From the NCBI GenBank assembly GCA_001557505.1, contig LSAX01000008.1, positions 124,001 to 188,000 on the forward strand: 64,000 nt of DNA. The letters are read 5' to 3'. Of the stretch, positions 1-11,332 are shown in pieces. Numbering within the stretch: the first letter of the stretch is position 1; each line of letters starts with the position of its first letter. Source of the stretch: Reticulascus tulasneorum (taxonomy: Eukaryota; Ascomycota; Sordariomycetes; Glomerellales; Reticulascaceae). The notes under the pieces are model-generated. The model was given only the letters and a program-made list of their open reading frames with translations. It had not been told where the DNA came from and searched no databases. Position numbers and translations under genes: made by a program.

Positions 1-368
1 ATCCCACTAGAAAGTATTATCGGACGTTTGTTTACTTATTTCCTATCGCGGTTTAGCGCCACGAAGAACCGCTACGCCCCGCGATGCTGGGAGCCAATCG
101 CTTCGGCAGTGGCCGGGATATTCGAGACCAGCCACCACCAATGTCAACAACGTGCCTTTTATTAATGGATGAAGCTGAACTGTTACGCTTCTGTGGTGAC
201 GACCGTGGTTTGGCAAACACTAAGTGATTCTTGCCACAGCATCTTGATGGTGGCTGCTTGGTCCTTGTCTTAAGTCCCGGAGAGGCGTGAATCTTAATTG
301 GTAGCCCATGCCTCCATCGGGCTCATGCATGGTACTGAAACCCTCATGGATGACAGAGAATTATTCAA
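1..368. other. intergenic, left window edge
   Basis: No coding region with a start, splice signals and family resemblance is visible. The stretch lies downstream of the minus-strand secreted-protein gene and probably holds its 3' UTR. Nothing else was recognised. Confidence 0.4.
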
Positions 369-1180
369 CTAGAGAGCTATTGATGTTATGGACACCTTGA
401 GGTCTACATCCTCCTCTTGGTCACACTCGCGTCTGTAGTTTGGGTTGTTGGTCAAACCTACGCAGGTGATTGGTATGTAGTCGAAGCCAAAAGCTTCGAA
501 TCTTGTACTGAAGTTACTCATGTCAGCAATAAGTTCCACGCTTTCCATAGGATGACATGTGATCACTCACAGGGAATCAGACCCAGTATTACCGCAGACC
601 CAGGTCTCATTGATGGTGATCCGTGTCGTTGTCAGCTCATACTGAAACGAGGCTCTCGTGGTCGAGTTCGAGATCTCATTCACGCAATCGTACCAGATCG
701 TATGGTCTGAATAAATCCCATTGGATGTTATCTGCGGCCCTGCTGCGGAACATTTGGCATCACTACCCGTTGCTGGGTTGTGGAGCTGGAATGAGATGGT
801 GCTATTTTGACCCTCATGTAACCCTAAAGGATTTCCATGGAACATTTTGCTGCTTTTTATAGTTAAAGTACTCAGGCTCTGCGACTTGATGGCACAGTCA
901 TCTACATCTGACATTGCTAGCTCGTTTGCTGGCAATACTGGGGCAGAAGATGGACTCGGATGAGTTCGAGACGTGCCGCCCCATCTCGTCAGTCGCCTGT
1001 CCTCGTTCCCGCTTACAAACCCCCCGCCTACTGAATCTTGGCCGCCATGTTTGAATGACGCTCTACTCGATCGGGTTCGTCAGTACCAAGCGTCATGGAG
1101 CAGAGAGATGCCTGTCCAACGTACCCTAAAGCTCTGCTGCTGAGTAACAGCACAAGAGCCAGTGCCACGGTTTTTGGCAT
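369..1180 (-). CDS. small secreted protein, AA1-like fold (tentative)
   Basis: The ATG at 1180 opens a clear signal peptide (MPKTVALALVLLLSSRALG). The body at 935-567 reads DCAIKS...NSTISFQLHNPATG...ETWVCGN. An intron of 63 nt (gtgagt...ctgac...cag) removes the in-frame stop at 567-569 and joins it to TRFEAFGFDY...TCVGLTNNPNYRREC, ending at 369. The alternation of beta-strand-like segments, the TWxC motif and paired Cys resemble small secreted fungal proteins of the Alt a 1/AA1-like type; that family link is inference. The boundary between the signal exon and the body is unresolved: a donor near 1096 (G/gtactgac) joined to the acceptor at about 943 (ccccag) keeps frame, giving roughly 200 residues. 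An apoplastic or effector-like role is possible but unproven. Confidence 0.5.
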
Positions 1181-2302
1181 CGAGAGCTCGCAACATCAAA
1201 CGCGAAACATACACAATGGGTTTAACTTCGTCAACTCGAAAGATTGGACAATCTTCTCTATATTTTGGCCGTGTGCCGGCGCGTTCCAGTAAAGGGGACG
1301 AAAGTTGCTTAAGTATACAAACTCCATGCCCAGTAGGCCCGGCAGGCTATTTAGCATGAAAGTAGTACCGAAGGTTGGACATTGGGGTAAGAAGTGTCTT
1401 CCCGAATGCCGGCACCCCCTCTCTTTGCGGCTATTAGTGGCCATTATTAATTGCATCTTGGCTATGGTACGGCTCCTATCCGAATGCCAAAGAACGGCGC
1501 CCAGGTTTGGGTGGCGTTTCCTTACAGGCTCATAATCATTTTGAATTTATAGATGATGTGACGCGAATTTAGGTCAACTGTGATTCATTTGTACTTCTGA
1601 CATGATGAGGGTGGCATTCAATTCATACGAGTCCATTCAACACTCAAGAACCAGAACCCCTTCAACTATCTCATGCGCAGCCTAGTCAGATCTCTACCTC
1701 CGCAGTGTCGCAGTATCGCAAGGACAAGGCAGATTATTTGATACGCATGAATTATTGGCCTGGGAATCAGACTCCTGACTACAAACCGAACGTGCAGCAG
1801 CAGGTAGTTCGGCCGTTAGTCAGGAACTGTGTCAAGTGTAATCGAAGAGCACCGAGACAGAACTGTTCCATCTTTGACGCAATACAGCATCGAGAACGGC
1901 GTAGTGTGCATGCGATTAGCCTGGCCGTGCAAGCCCATGAACTACCTCTCTTCATCCATGTTATAGGAGAGAGTTTTCACGCGAGTGTAGCAGACTGACG
2001 GTCTAATACCTGTGTAGCAACAGACGTAGCGCATGGAATACTCGCCGGCTAAAAGTGTTGTCTTCCGTGCAAGCCCGAGCGTATGGGTAGTTTCCGTGGC
2101 ACAGCATGAGCTCCATCCTATGTTCTCAGTCTCCCTGAATGGTATGCCTGCGATACGTAAGAGAAAGTCGTTAACATCGTAGAGAATGACGGCTCACCTA
2201 GTCGACATCCGGTGACCAAATAAGAGGCCGACATCGAGAGATGTAGCGCCAACCTGTCTTCGATGCGGAGTATGGAGTTACTTGTATCATGCAGCGACCA
2301 CT
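1181..2302. other. intergenic, no gene supported
   Basis: This is about 1.1 kb between the 5' end of the secreted-protein gene and the 3' end of the permease gene. A 97-codon open stretch at 1705-1998 (+) starts with a non-ATG codon and resembles no family. Nothing else is supported. Confidence 0.4.
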
Positions 2303-4337
2303 CTAGAAAACGAAGACGAACTCTTCATTCTCCAAGTCGGTCAGATTATCGAACGCCCTAGCGCCGACACGGCCCTGAGGGCTCTCCTCCCCGGGGGCAG
2401 CCATCTCCTGCTGGCCTTGTGTAGCGGATCTGGCAGTCTCACGCATTCGCTCGGCTTCCTCAGCCGTATATAAGCTAGTATCGATGATCACTGCACTCTT
2501 GCCAAGTGCGACTCGGCGACGACTATGTGATCGATTGAGGAAAGTGAGATAGACGCTGGCGACGCCAACAAGGACAATGATAACGCAATAGAAGACGAGA
2601 TTGGAACGCAGGCCACGAGTGTACGCAGGGGCTTCAGCGGTGGTGTACAGGAGGGGACCGATAACGTTCCCGACGGATTGTCCTACAAACAACGCGGCCG
2701 AAGTGCACTTGCGTTTGGTATCACCAGCGGTGTTGCCAGCCGACCAGGAGTAGATTAGTGGGGCTGTCAATTACGAGGTTAGCGGCGATAAGGCATTGGC
2801 GTCGGGGCACACCTACTGATTCCTGGGTACACCGATACTAGGTAGTATCCTATGAGAAGAGAGGCTTTGTGGTCGAGCGTGTGCTCGACTACCATCAAGA
2901 CGACGCAGCCGATGATCGGAGGCACGCATAGCAGAGCGATAACAGGACCTTTCTTGTGGAACTTCATGGCGAGAAATGCACCGCCAAGAGTCGTAACCAG
3001 CTGCACAGCGCCGAAGGGGATATTGAACAGGATGGTCTCGAACTGGTCAAAACCAAAGGACTTGACAATCAAAGGCCCAAAAGTGGATATGCCGCCAGAC
3101 GGAACACTGTTGGCGGGATTAGATCATCAGATGCCAAAATATCTGCGCTACAGAGCAAACGTACGAAATGGAAAAGATCAGGGCGAACCAGAGCCAGGTC
3201 TTGGGATCGCGCATGCTTTCCCAGAAGTGATCCCAACGCCACTCCCGTGACATGACACCCATTTGGTTCATTCTCAGCCGCTCGATGGCAATGATCTTGT
3301 CCTGATCACTGAGGAACTTGGCTTCTATGGGAGAATCGGGCATGAAGAGGAACATGACTACCGAGAAGGCAACTGTAATGATGCCAAAGAAGAGGAAGAT
3401 GATCTTGCAGCCAGTCAGGTTTCCTCTCTCTCCAGTGGAAGGTTTTGGGCAGGAAAACAAACCTGGTATTCCTTAAGCTCCGAGGAAATATGCCCTAGAC
3501 CGAACGTGATCAGGCTACCAAACTGTCGGGTGTTATTCTCGTCAGTCATCGGCGGTGATATTGAAGCGCCGGGAAGCCTACCATGCTAGTCAAGCCATTC
3601 ATAGCATACCATCCACTGATTCTCACGGTCTGCTCCCTTCGCCGCCACCACATCTGGGTGATGGCGACGAAGCTGGGAGCAACGCTAGACTCGAAAGCGC
3701 CAAGGAAGAAGCGGGCAGTGAGCAGACTCCCGAAGCTATGGGCGGCAGTCATGGAAGCAAGGGTGATGCCCCAGAACAAGACCATGAAACTGGTGAACTT
3801 GCCAATCGGCAGCTTCACCAGCAGCCAGGCGAGTGGGAACTGCATCACTAGCTGCGCCAAGTATACGACGGATCCTAACCAAGAGTACTGGTCCCCCTTC
3901 AGGCCGGTATCGTCGATGAGGCCGAAGACGGAAGCGTAGGCCAGAGTCGCCTTATCTAGACCCTGCAGGAAGTACACGGCCAGCATGAGTGGCAGGACAA
4001 CCATGTCGATTCGACGCAGCACCCGAGCATCATCGGCGGGAGATATAGTCATCTGCTCGTCGGTGTATGCCCCGGCGCTCCTCAGCAACTCGGCAGCGGC
4101 ATCACGACGGTGGTATGGAGCTGGGCGCTTCGGCGCCTCCGCTATCTCGCTGACGCTTCGCTTGTCGAGGGTCATGGTATGGTCTTCGTGGCCCTGTTCG
4201 CCGCCGTCGTCGTCGTCGTCGTCGTCTGCTTCGCGATTATGCAGCAGTGGCTGGTGGTCCGGGTTGCTTGCGGAGGAAGAGGACCTCGAGACCTCGTTTC
4301 GGGGCGTGGATGAACCGGAGAAGACATTTTTGAACAT
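2303..4337 (-). CDS. MFS permease, Dal5/allantoate-like (ACS family)
   Basis: This is a 12-TM-type major facilitator of the anion:cation symporter group, which includes allantoate, nicotinate and vitamin permeases; the substrate is not readable here. Exons are 4337-3582, 3522-3463, 3403-3165, 3106-2817 and 2763-2303, with introns of 53-59 nt, giving 601 aa. Family hallmarks are RRIDMVVLPLMLAVYFLQGLDK in TM1, the GLKGDQYSWLGSVVYLAQL segment, GWYAMNGL, and the PDSPIEAKFLSDQDK loop before TM7. The roughly 95-residue N-terminal cytosolic tail is acidic and low-complexity, with a run of seven Asp encoded by a GTC repeat near 4203-4225. The C-terminal tail is also hydrophilic. Membrane location is inferred from the hydrophobic segments. 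The permease call is secure; the substrate is unknown. Confidence 0.92.
4200..4228. repeat. GTC trinucleotide microsatellite in coding sequence
   Basis: A run of GTC/CGT triplets encodes the poly-Asp stretch in the N-terminal tail of the MFS permease. Such tracts vary in length between strains. It keeps the frame. Confidence 0.8.
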
Positions 4338-6731
4338 TGTTCAACCCCGTGGCTGCTCGTCGGCAGGGATCGAGCACGGTATTTAAGTTTCGAGCGTGCC
4401 AGGATTCGTCTGAACGTTCCCGTCGCGCCTCTATCCGTATGGCATTTTGTTCGGAGGGGAAATGTAGAGAGACGCGCAAGATGATAGTTGTGCGTCGTCA
4501 GTTCCAAGGGTTGAAGCCGAACTCCAGACGCACGGCAGATGATCAGAACCAGGAAGCTTGGCAGCAACAAACCATCCCCGCCAAGTCGGGGGTGTAGATT
4601 TGGGGCGCGGCCGGTGGGGGGGAGCTCGGCCGATCAAACCCCCCACGGTGGGCACGACGTTCGACGTTCGTCTCCTAAAATGGTCGGCTGCCACCTGGGA
4701 CTGGAAGTCTCCATGATTGTGGTTCTGCGTCGTGGAAGGCCAAAGCCATCGCCATCATCGTCTGTCAATTGGCCGTAGAAGGATAAGGGATATTACTTCG
4801 TCGGAAGGTGTCATTTCGTAAGCTTTTAGTTGCTCAGCGGGTCTTTAGTGACTCGGGATTAGAAGGGCTTCGGACTCTAACTTGGAAGCCTGAGAGAGAG
4901 CCCACGGCCCAGCCAGTTGGGGGTCGCCAAGACCCTGTGGTGGCATGAGACCGTCGTCCACGGTGACAACCTGGGCGCTGAAGCTGCCAGTACGTACCTT
5001 ATTAGGTACACTGTACGAAGTACCTGGCTGGGTTGTGGTGGGGTCCAGGCCTTCTTGCTGGAGCCTCGGTGGGGTCTGGGGTCTGGGGAGGGGAATACGG
5101 CACAGCTAATTAGTTAGTGCAAGTACCCAATCGTTTAGCGACTTGAGTCCGGGCAACCTCAGCTCCTCAAGCCTCCTTACTCGCAGTATAAGGTAGGTAC
5201 TCAACACGGGGCGGTACCTGGATGTCCCGAAGCATCACAGCTGCATCCTCTAGCTACCTTAGCTGGGTATGTAGCTGATCAACATCCTGAGATCCGAATA
5301 GCCCACCACAGCAGTGCCACTTTCTGTGTCGCAGCCAGTGAGACCCAACGCATTCAAAAGCTTCGACTTCTTTTTTTCTGTCTTTTGATTTCCGCCTTGA
5401 AAGCTAATGGGCCGACATCGGAACATCAGGCCATGAACAATCAGGGGCAAGAGACTCGGTCAAGAGGCGGTCGCTGACTGCCCTGTCACACTGGCTGGGT
5501 CAGCTGGACTTAGCGGATACCTACAGGCGGGGGGAACCTTCCAATACCCGCTTGGCGAAAGAGCCGGAGTAAGGAGTGTCTTCATTATCATTATTATTTG
5601 GTACAATACGACAGAACAGCAGACAGTCAAGAATCCACACACCGCGTCTCCTGACCACCTGCTCTTCGGCTCTCTCCAGCTCCCATACGTTCCTACTTTC
5701 AGGCGTCATGTTGGGGCGAGAGCACGCACAGCTGGGGGAAGACCAGCGCTCTGGCCAATCTGCTGCTGTGGAATGGGGGGCCCCTAGCTAGGAATGAAAG
5801 GCCAATTGATTCGCTGCGAGCGGGAGACCTCCAGGAACAGGCACACGGCCGCCATTTGACCGGACACTAATGAACTACTATTACTACGTAGTAACGTGCA
5901 CGCCACCTAGCCAGTACCTAGCTTCGAGACCTGGCTCCCAGAACCGGTCCTGGAGAAGACTCGTGCTTGCTGCTCCCAACCTGCCACGCCTCGGCCACCC
6001 CATCGTTGAACTGAGAGTGCCTCTGCTCCGTGGGATCACCGAAGTACCATACACATCCCCCCTGGGAATATCTCGTTGGCAGTCTCTACACCGCCGACTG
6101 CTTTTGGGATAACCCAAGTGCAGTGCGGGGGACAATAGGCTCTCCGGGGCACGCGGGACTTCTATGCTTGACGCACGGAGACGAGGCACGTGGAGTCAGT
6201 CCCTTGTCCCTCAAAACACGGCGCTTGCCATCGGCCAACCTGGCAATGGCTTCATATGCACCAGAAAAGTCGACGAGGTCATCGGACCTTCCAGCCTGCG
6301 GCTTACATGATAGCTCATTCCCTAACTGCGGGGGAATCGGAAGCCGGCGTTGGTCCACGATGTCGCTGGGGTGGAGAACCGGCGCGTAGTCGGTTGAACC
6401 ATCCCGCGGGATGGCGCACTTTGTGCATCTTTTCGGTCAACTTATTAGAAGACGAAATCCTGGATGCGGTACCAAGTGGTCCCCTCCACCGGCCTGTCCT
6501 GGAAACTTAATAAGTCTCCCATCTCGCTTCTCTCCTCTTCCTTTACCTAGGTAGCTCCGGCAGCCACTCCAAGAACCTTAAAGGTAAGGTAGTAAGGGGC
6601 AGTCCATTCTCCCATCAATTTCCTCTCTCTCCATTCTACTTCCCATCCCATAGAGCTCTACCAGGCTTGGAACAGGCTCTAGAGCGACCGTTCAAACCAC
6701 CACGGATCCTGTACTTTGGTAACTTCCCGCA
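4338..6731. other. long divergent intergenic region
   Basis: About 2.4 kb separate the divergent permease and alpha-glucosidase genes. Open stretches at 5870-6510 overlap on both strands, lack splice structure and resemble nothing. The region holds G-rich runs near 5075-5100, several GGTACCT/ACCTAGGTA motifs (about 4993-5030, 5195-5220, 6545-6590), and pyrimidine-rich tracts (6600-6655) just before the GH31 start that look like a core promoter. Confidence 0.45.
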
Positions 6732-9370
6732 ATGCTGCACCAAAACGAGCGAGTGCCCCATCGGTATGTCCTCGATGAGGCGTCTTCTATACCAAAGCAA
6801 GCCAGTTCGGTCAACCTGAGATCGACTGACACCGGGATTGGGTCCGCCAACTTTTGCTTCGAGATTCTCCGACCCAATGTCTTTCGCACCACATTCTCGT
6901 CCAAGAGCCACCCGCTCCCCCCGTATCCCAGTGCCCGCCGGCCGGAGTCCCGGATCGACACCCCCATCAACGCAGATACCACCGATTCGACCACCCGAGT
7001 TCTCCATACTGGAGCCGTTCGAGCGGTGGTCGAGTGGTCCAATGCACCCGTAATCTCGCTCTTTCTGCCCGATACCCAGAAACCGATCCACCGGGACCTG
7101 CATTTCCGGTCGTACGCCATCGATGGCGAAGGCATCGCCCATTACTCTGTCTACAAGAAAGACACGCTCCATGTCGGTCTCGGCGAGAAGGCCGCGCCCA
7201 TGGATCTGAGCGGCCGCGGGTTCATCATCTCAGCCAGTGACACATTTGGATACGATGCCTATCGGACTGATCCGCTCTACAAGCACATCCCGCTTCTCAT
7301 CAACGTCACTTCCTCCGGCTGCGTTGGTATTTTCTCTACCTCACATTCACGGGGCACTTGGGCTGTTGGTTCTGAAATTGACGGTATGTGGGGTCATTTC
7401 AAGGTCTATCGTCAAGCCCATGGTGGACTGGAGGAGTACACCATTATCGGGAAGACGGTCGCAGATGTCGTCCGCTCGTATGCCGAACTTGTTGGCTTCC
7501 CAATGCTCATGCCGCGGTATATGATGGGCTATGTCAGTGGTGGCATGAAATATAGCATGGAGGATTCGCCCCGTGCATCCGACTCTATCCTAGACTTTCT
7601 CACCAAGTGCGCGAGACACGATATCCCATGCTCGGCCTTTCAGATGAGTTCAGGCTACACCGTCGCGGAAACCGAGCCGAAGACAAGAAACGTCTTCACT
7701 TGGAACAAGCATCGATTTCCGGATCCGAGAGATTTCAGTCGGCAATGCCACAAGTTGGGTATTCGGATATTAGCAAACGTCAAGCCATACGTGCTTGATA
7801 ACCACCCTGAATATGCCAAGCTGGCTGCTGAGGGTGCGTTTTTCAAGGATCCAGTCACCCGAAGCACTGCTGTTGCGCGGCTTTGGAGTGCCGGTGGCGG
7901 GGAAAGCGGAGAGGGCAGTCACATTGACTTCACCAGTAACGCGGGATACCAGTGGTGGTACGACGGCGTCAAGGCGCTCAAAGCAGTAGGCATCGATGCC
8001 ATGTGGAACGACAATAATGAATACAATATCCCGAGCGACGACTGGGAGTGCGCCCTGGAGACAGTTCCCGTCCCGAAAGGAGTAGTTCGACGTGATGTTG
8101 GGCTCTGGGGCCGGGCCATGCATACCGAGCTGATGGGCAAGAGCTCGCATGACGCAACCCTAGATTCCGAGCCAGACGTCCGGCCGCTTGTTCTGACTCG
8201 CAGTGCCACCGCTGGGACAATGCGATATGCGGCGAGTTCCTGGAGCGGAGATAACGTGACCAGCTGGGAGGGGATGAAAGGTGGCAACGCACTGGCGTTG
8301 AATGCAGGCTTCTCACTTCTTCAGGTAATTTGGCCCTATATTCTGTGCAAACCCACCCTGTTCTAACGCTTCTGCAGTGTTATGGTCATGATATTGGTGG
8401 CTTCGAAGGCCCACAACCCACACCAGAGCACCTTGTGCGGTGGATTCAGCTTGGCATTCACTCCCCTCGTTTCGCGATCAATTGCTTTAAGACTAACCCT
8501 GACGATAATCTCGTTGGCGATGTCATCGAACCCTGGATGTATCCTTCAGCAACGCCAATCATCCGGGCCGCCATCAAGCGCCGATATGAGCTCATCCCAT
8601 ACACCTACTCCCTTTCTCTAGAGTCTAACATGACAGCTGTTCCACCACAAAGATGGACCGGCTGGGGGTATGAAACAGACCCAAATGTGTGGGGGAAGGA
8701 GATTCGGGCTGGCGACACACAGTATTGGTTTGGTGACGCGCTGCTAATTGCGGGCGTCTATCAAGCGGGCGTCGATTCAGCCACGGTATATCTGCCCAAA
8801 AAAGCACACTCTAGCGGATTTCTGAACACAAATGCACCGTATCAATTCTTGGATGCCGGCAAGTGGCACGAAATCTCGTCGACCTGGCACAGCTCGATCC
8901 CGGTTCTGGCTCGGGTTGGCTCGGCCATCCCGATCGGGAAACCAGTCCCCACAGACTGCCGCGCGGAGGAGGACCCGGAGTTCCCCAGCCTGCAGAAGGA
9001 CGACTGGCGGGGTGTAGAGATTTTCCCACCGCCGAACTCCCCGGGATATGTGCCCAATGGCGGAGCCGGTGGTACTGAATTTGTGAACTCTTGGCTTGAG
9101 GATGACGGTGTAAGCTGCAATCCGCGGGCGGTATACAGGTTCTCGGTGACCTACACTACAACGCCCGATACTGTCTGCGTATCGGTGAAGATGACTCGAG
9201 TGTCTGCTGAGAGCAATGATTGGAAACCTCTTTGGCTGCGTAACGGAGTAGATGTTGTCTTGCCCGTTGGCGAGGATCGGCGAGTTGTCGCGGAAGGGGG
9301 TTTGCCTGCAGCAAGCGACCAAGGTCGGGATAAAAAAGGAAGGAGGGTATGGAATATCACAGTGGGGTGA
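6732..9370 (+). CDS. GH31 alpha-glucosidase / alpha-xylosidase-like
   Basis: A glycoside hydrolase of family 31 that cleaves alpha-glucosides from non-reducing ends. Exons are 6732-8324 and 8378-9370 around a 53-nt intron (gtaatt...tctgcag), giving 861 aa. The nucleophile region is MWNDNNEY with Asp about 427. The acid/base motif is WSGDNVTSWEG with Asp about 507, followed by GHDIGGFEGPQPTPE and the substrate-site segment SPRFAINCFK. An N-terminal galactose-mutarotase-like domain precedes the barrel. No signal peptide is visible at the ATG (MLHQNERVPHRY), so the enzyme is probably intracellular, unlike the classical secreted fungal alpha-glucosidases. The substrate (maltose, glycogen or xyloglucan oligosaccharide) cannot be decided from motifs. 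Confidence 0.93.
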
Positions 9371-11332
9371 GGTGTTGGTAGACGAGCAGGTGTTCTGGAC
9401 TGTTTGTTTCTCGTCATGGGCTGATGTTGGGTTTTGCTGCATATTTATGAATTAGACATGAGGTTTGGATGAGTTAAGTGAACTATTCCGCTGCGTATTC
9501 TCGGACCTTCTCATGGTTTAATTTCGGCACCATCGTGTATTGGCCAGCTTATGTCGGTAGTGCCCTCCGAGCATCTAGTAACAGCTTACCCACCAGCTTA
9601 GACAGTGCGTCCCGATTCACGGCTTTCCGCATATGTAAACTTGGCATATCACCATGTGTTATTAACACTACTAACTGGCATTGGTGTTTTTATGTACTCC
9701 ATACCCACGATGTCGCCCAGCCGAAAACGTTGCTGATACGCCCATCTTCCCCCTCTGCCTGGTTTTATCTTGCTGGCGATAATGGAGGTCAGGTTCGACT
9801 TTTAGATCCGCCAACCACGTGTCACTAGAAATTGCAGACAATTCCTTGACAAATTTGGCTTTTTGGACAGGCATATCTGTAAGCATGCTGACTCGAACGC
9901 CGCGTCGCCCGCATTGGCACAATCTATTCCTGTGGCATCGGACATGGCCCCCTTGCTAACGTCAGCCGCACTTGTACATAAAGTAGCACCGGTCTCCTTA
10001 CCATAATGGACGGATTACCACGCGCGAAGGAAGGCCGTCTCCACAGTCCCAGCTATCTATCATTACTATTTGTGCAGCATAATAGAGGTTACCTCTCACC
10101 GTGCCCCTATAATGCTTGATGAGGTTAGTGAATGTGGTAGGGATGTGATAATTTAGCCTCCAGCGGATTACCAATCGAGAAGGTGCGACTGGGATGCTGG
10201 TGCTAAAGTACCTTATGTAAGCTAGGTAGAGAGTAATCGCTATTTCAGCAAGACAATTTCAACATCATCCAAAGTCATATGTCAGGTGGGAAACAAAGCT
10301 TAACCGAGAATTGCTCTGATACCTCGCAGATGGGCAGTAACATGCGGTCTAGCCTTCACTGCCCAAAGTACGGATCGGGCTAACAATGTCGGGCCCAAGA
10401 AACTGATGATGACATGGTGTGAGACGGGCTGTCGGGGCAATACCTGCCAATATGGCACTAAAGGCTCGGGAAACTTTTTGCATTATCTAATAAGTCGTTA
10501 GCTGTTTCCTATGTAGTACGCCTGTCTCAATAATCAAGGGTACCTGGTAATGCACTCTAGCTTTGCCAATCCCGGGGTTACATTTCTGAAACTGCAGCGG
10601 GCCTACTGCGCGACCTCCTTGCACAATTAAGAGAATTCAAAGGGGGTGCCTTCACAAGCCTGGTTCCAGGGCCGTGAATCTGATCTTTGACGGGTACAGG
10701 AGCAACCATGCAGGAGTTTCCCAGCTTTATCGTCATTGCTTTTCAAGGTCGTTGCTTTACGAACCCCCGGGGATCCTTTGTGCACTCTGGGACCATCTCT
10801 CAAGCATGTCGTATGCCGACCGACCTTCCCAAGCTGTTGGATTTTGAATCATGAGCATGAGAATTTAGCTCAAGCACCGTTAGACTGTGCATGGGGAGAA
10901 GCTTGTTCGATGAGTCCCCCGCAGCTCTACTAATTAGTTCTACTCAGCGCTAGATCTTTGTTCTGGTATGTATCTAATATAATTGGTTGCATCGCTCAAA
11001 GCTATTATCTGCGCTGATATGTTTATTAATCTGATTGGTTGCATCGCTCAAAACAGGCAAGCTAACTTGCTGTACTTCCAGGACAGGGAGGCGGATGGCC
11101 CGTCAGCTTTCCTGCACTCTGTGGCCCAGTCTTGCCCGCATGTCTCTGGCTGCCACCCTAGCCCGGCATGCAGAGCCGTCGCTTGGAAGTGGTTCCGGGG
11201 TAGGCTGTTTAGCCCAATATAATAACTACGCATCACTGCACCTGCAATTCCTAAGTATGACCCAAAGTGATGTCTCTCTGTGTGTCATTCTTCTTTAGCA
11301 ACGGTGTACGTTAGTTCATAGAATTGTTCACC
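9371..11332. other. intergenic, no gene supported
   Basis: About 2 kb between the GH31 and P450 genes. There are no convincing exons on either strand. It holds one 19-bp direct repeat (listed separately) and otherwise looks like non-coding DNA. Confidence 0.45.
10982..11052. repeat. 19-bp direct repeat pair
   Basis: The sequence attggttgcatcgctcaaa occurs at 10982-11000 and again at 11034-11052, 52 bp apart. It lies about 280 bp upstream of the P450 start. It could be a local duplication, or a paired binding site for a regulator of the P450; the sequence alone does not decide. Confidence 0.7.

Noticed and set aside
369..935. In-frame stop at 567-569 suggesting a pseudogene
   Set aside because: A 63-nt GT-AG intron with a ctgac branch site removes the stop and keeps frame.
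1705..1998. 97-codon open stretch on the + strand with CxxC (NCVKCNRR)
   Set aside because: It starts with a non-ATG codon, has no splice context and no family resemblance; a single CxxC is not enough.
5870..6510. Long overlapping open stretches on both strands upstream of GH31
   Set aside because: Rich in Arg, Ser and Pro on both strands, as expected for GC-rich non-coding DNA; no hydrophobic core or motif.
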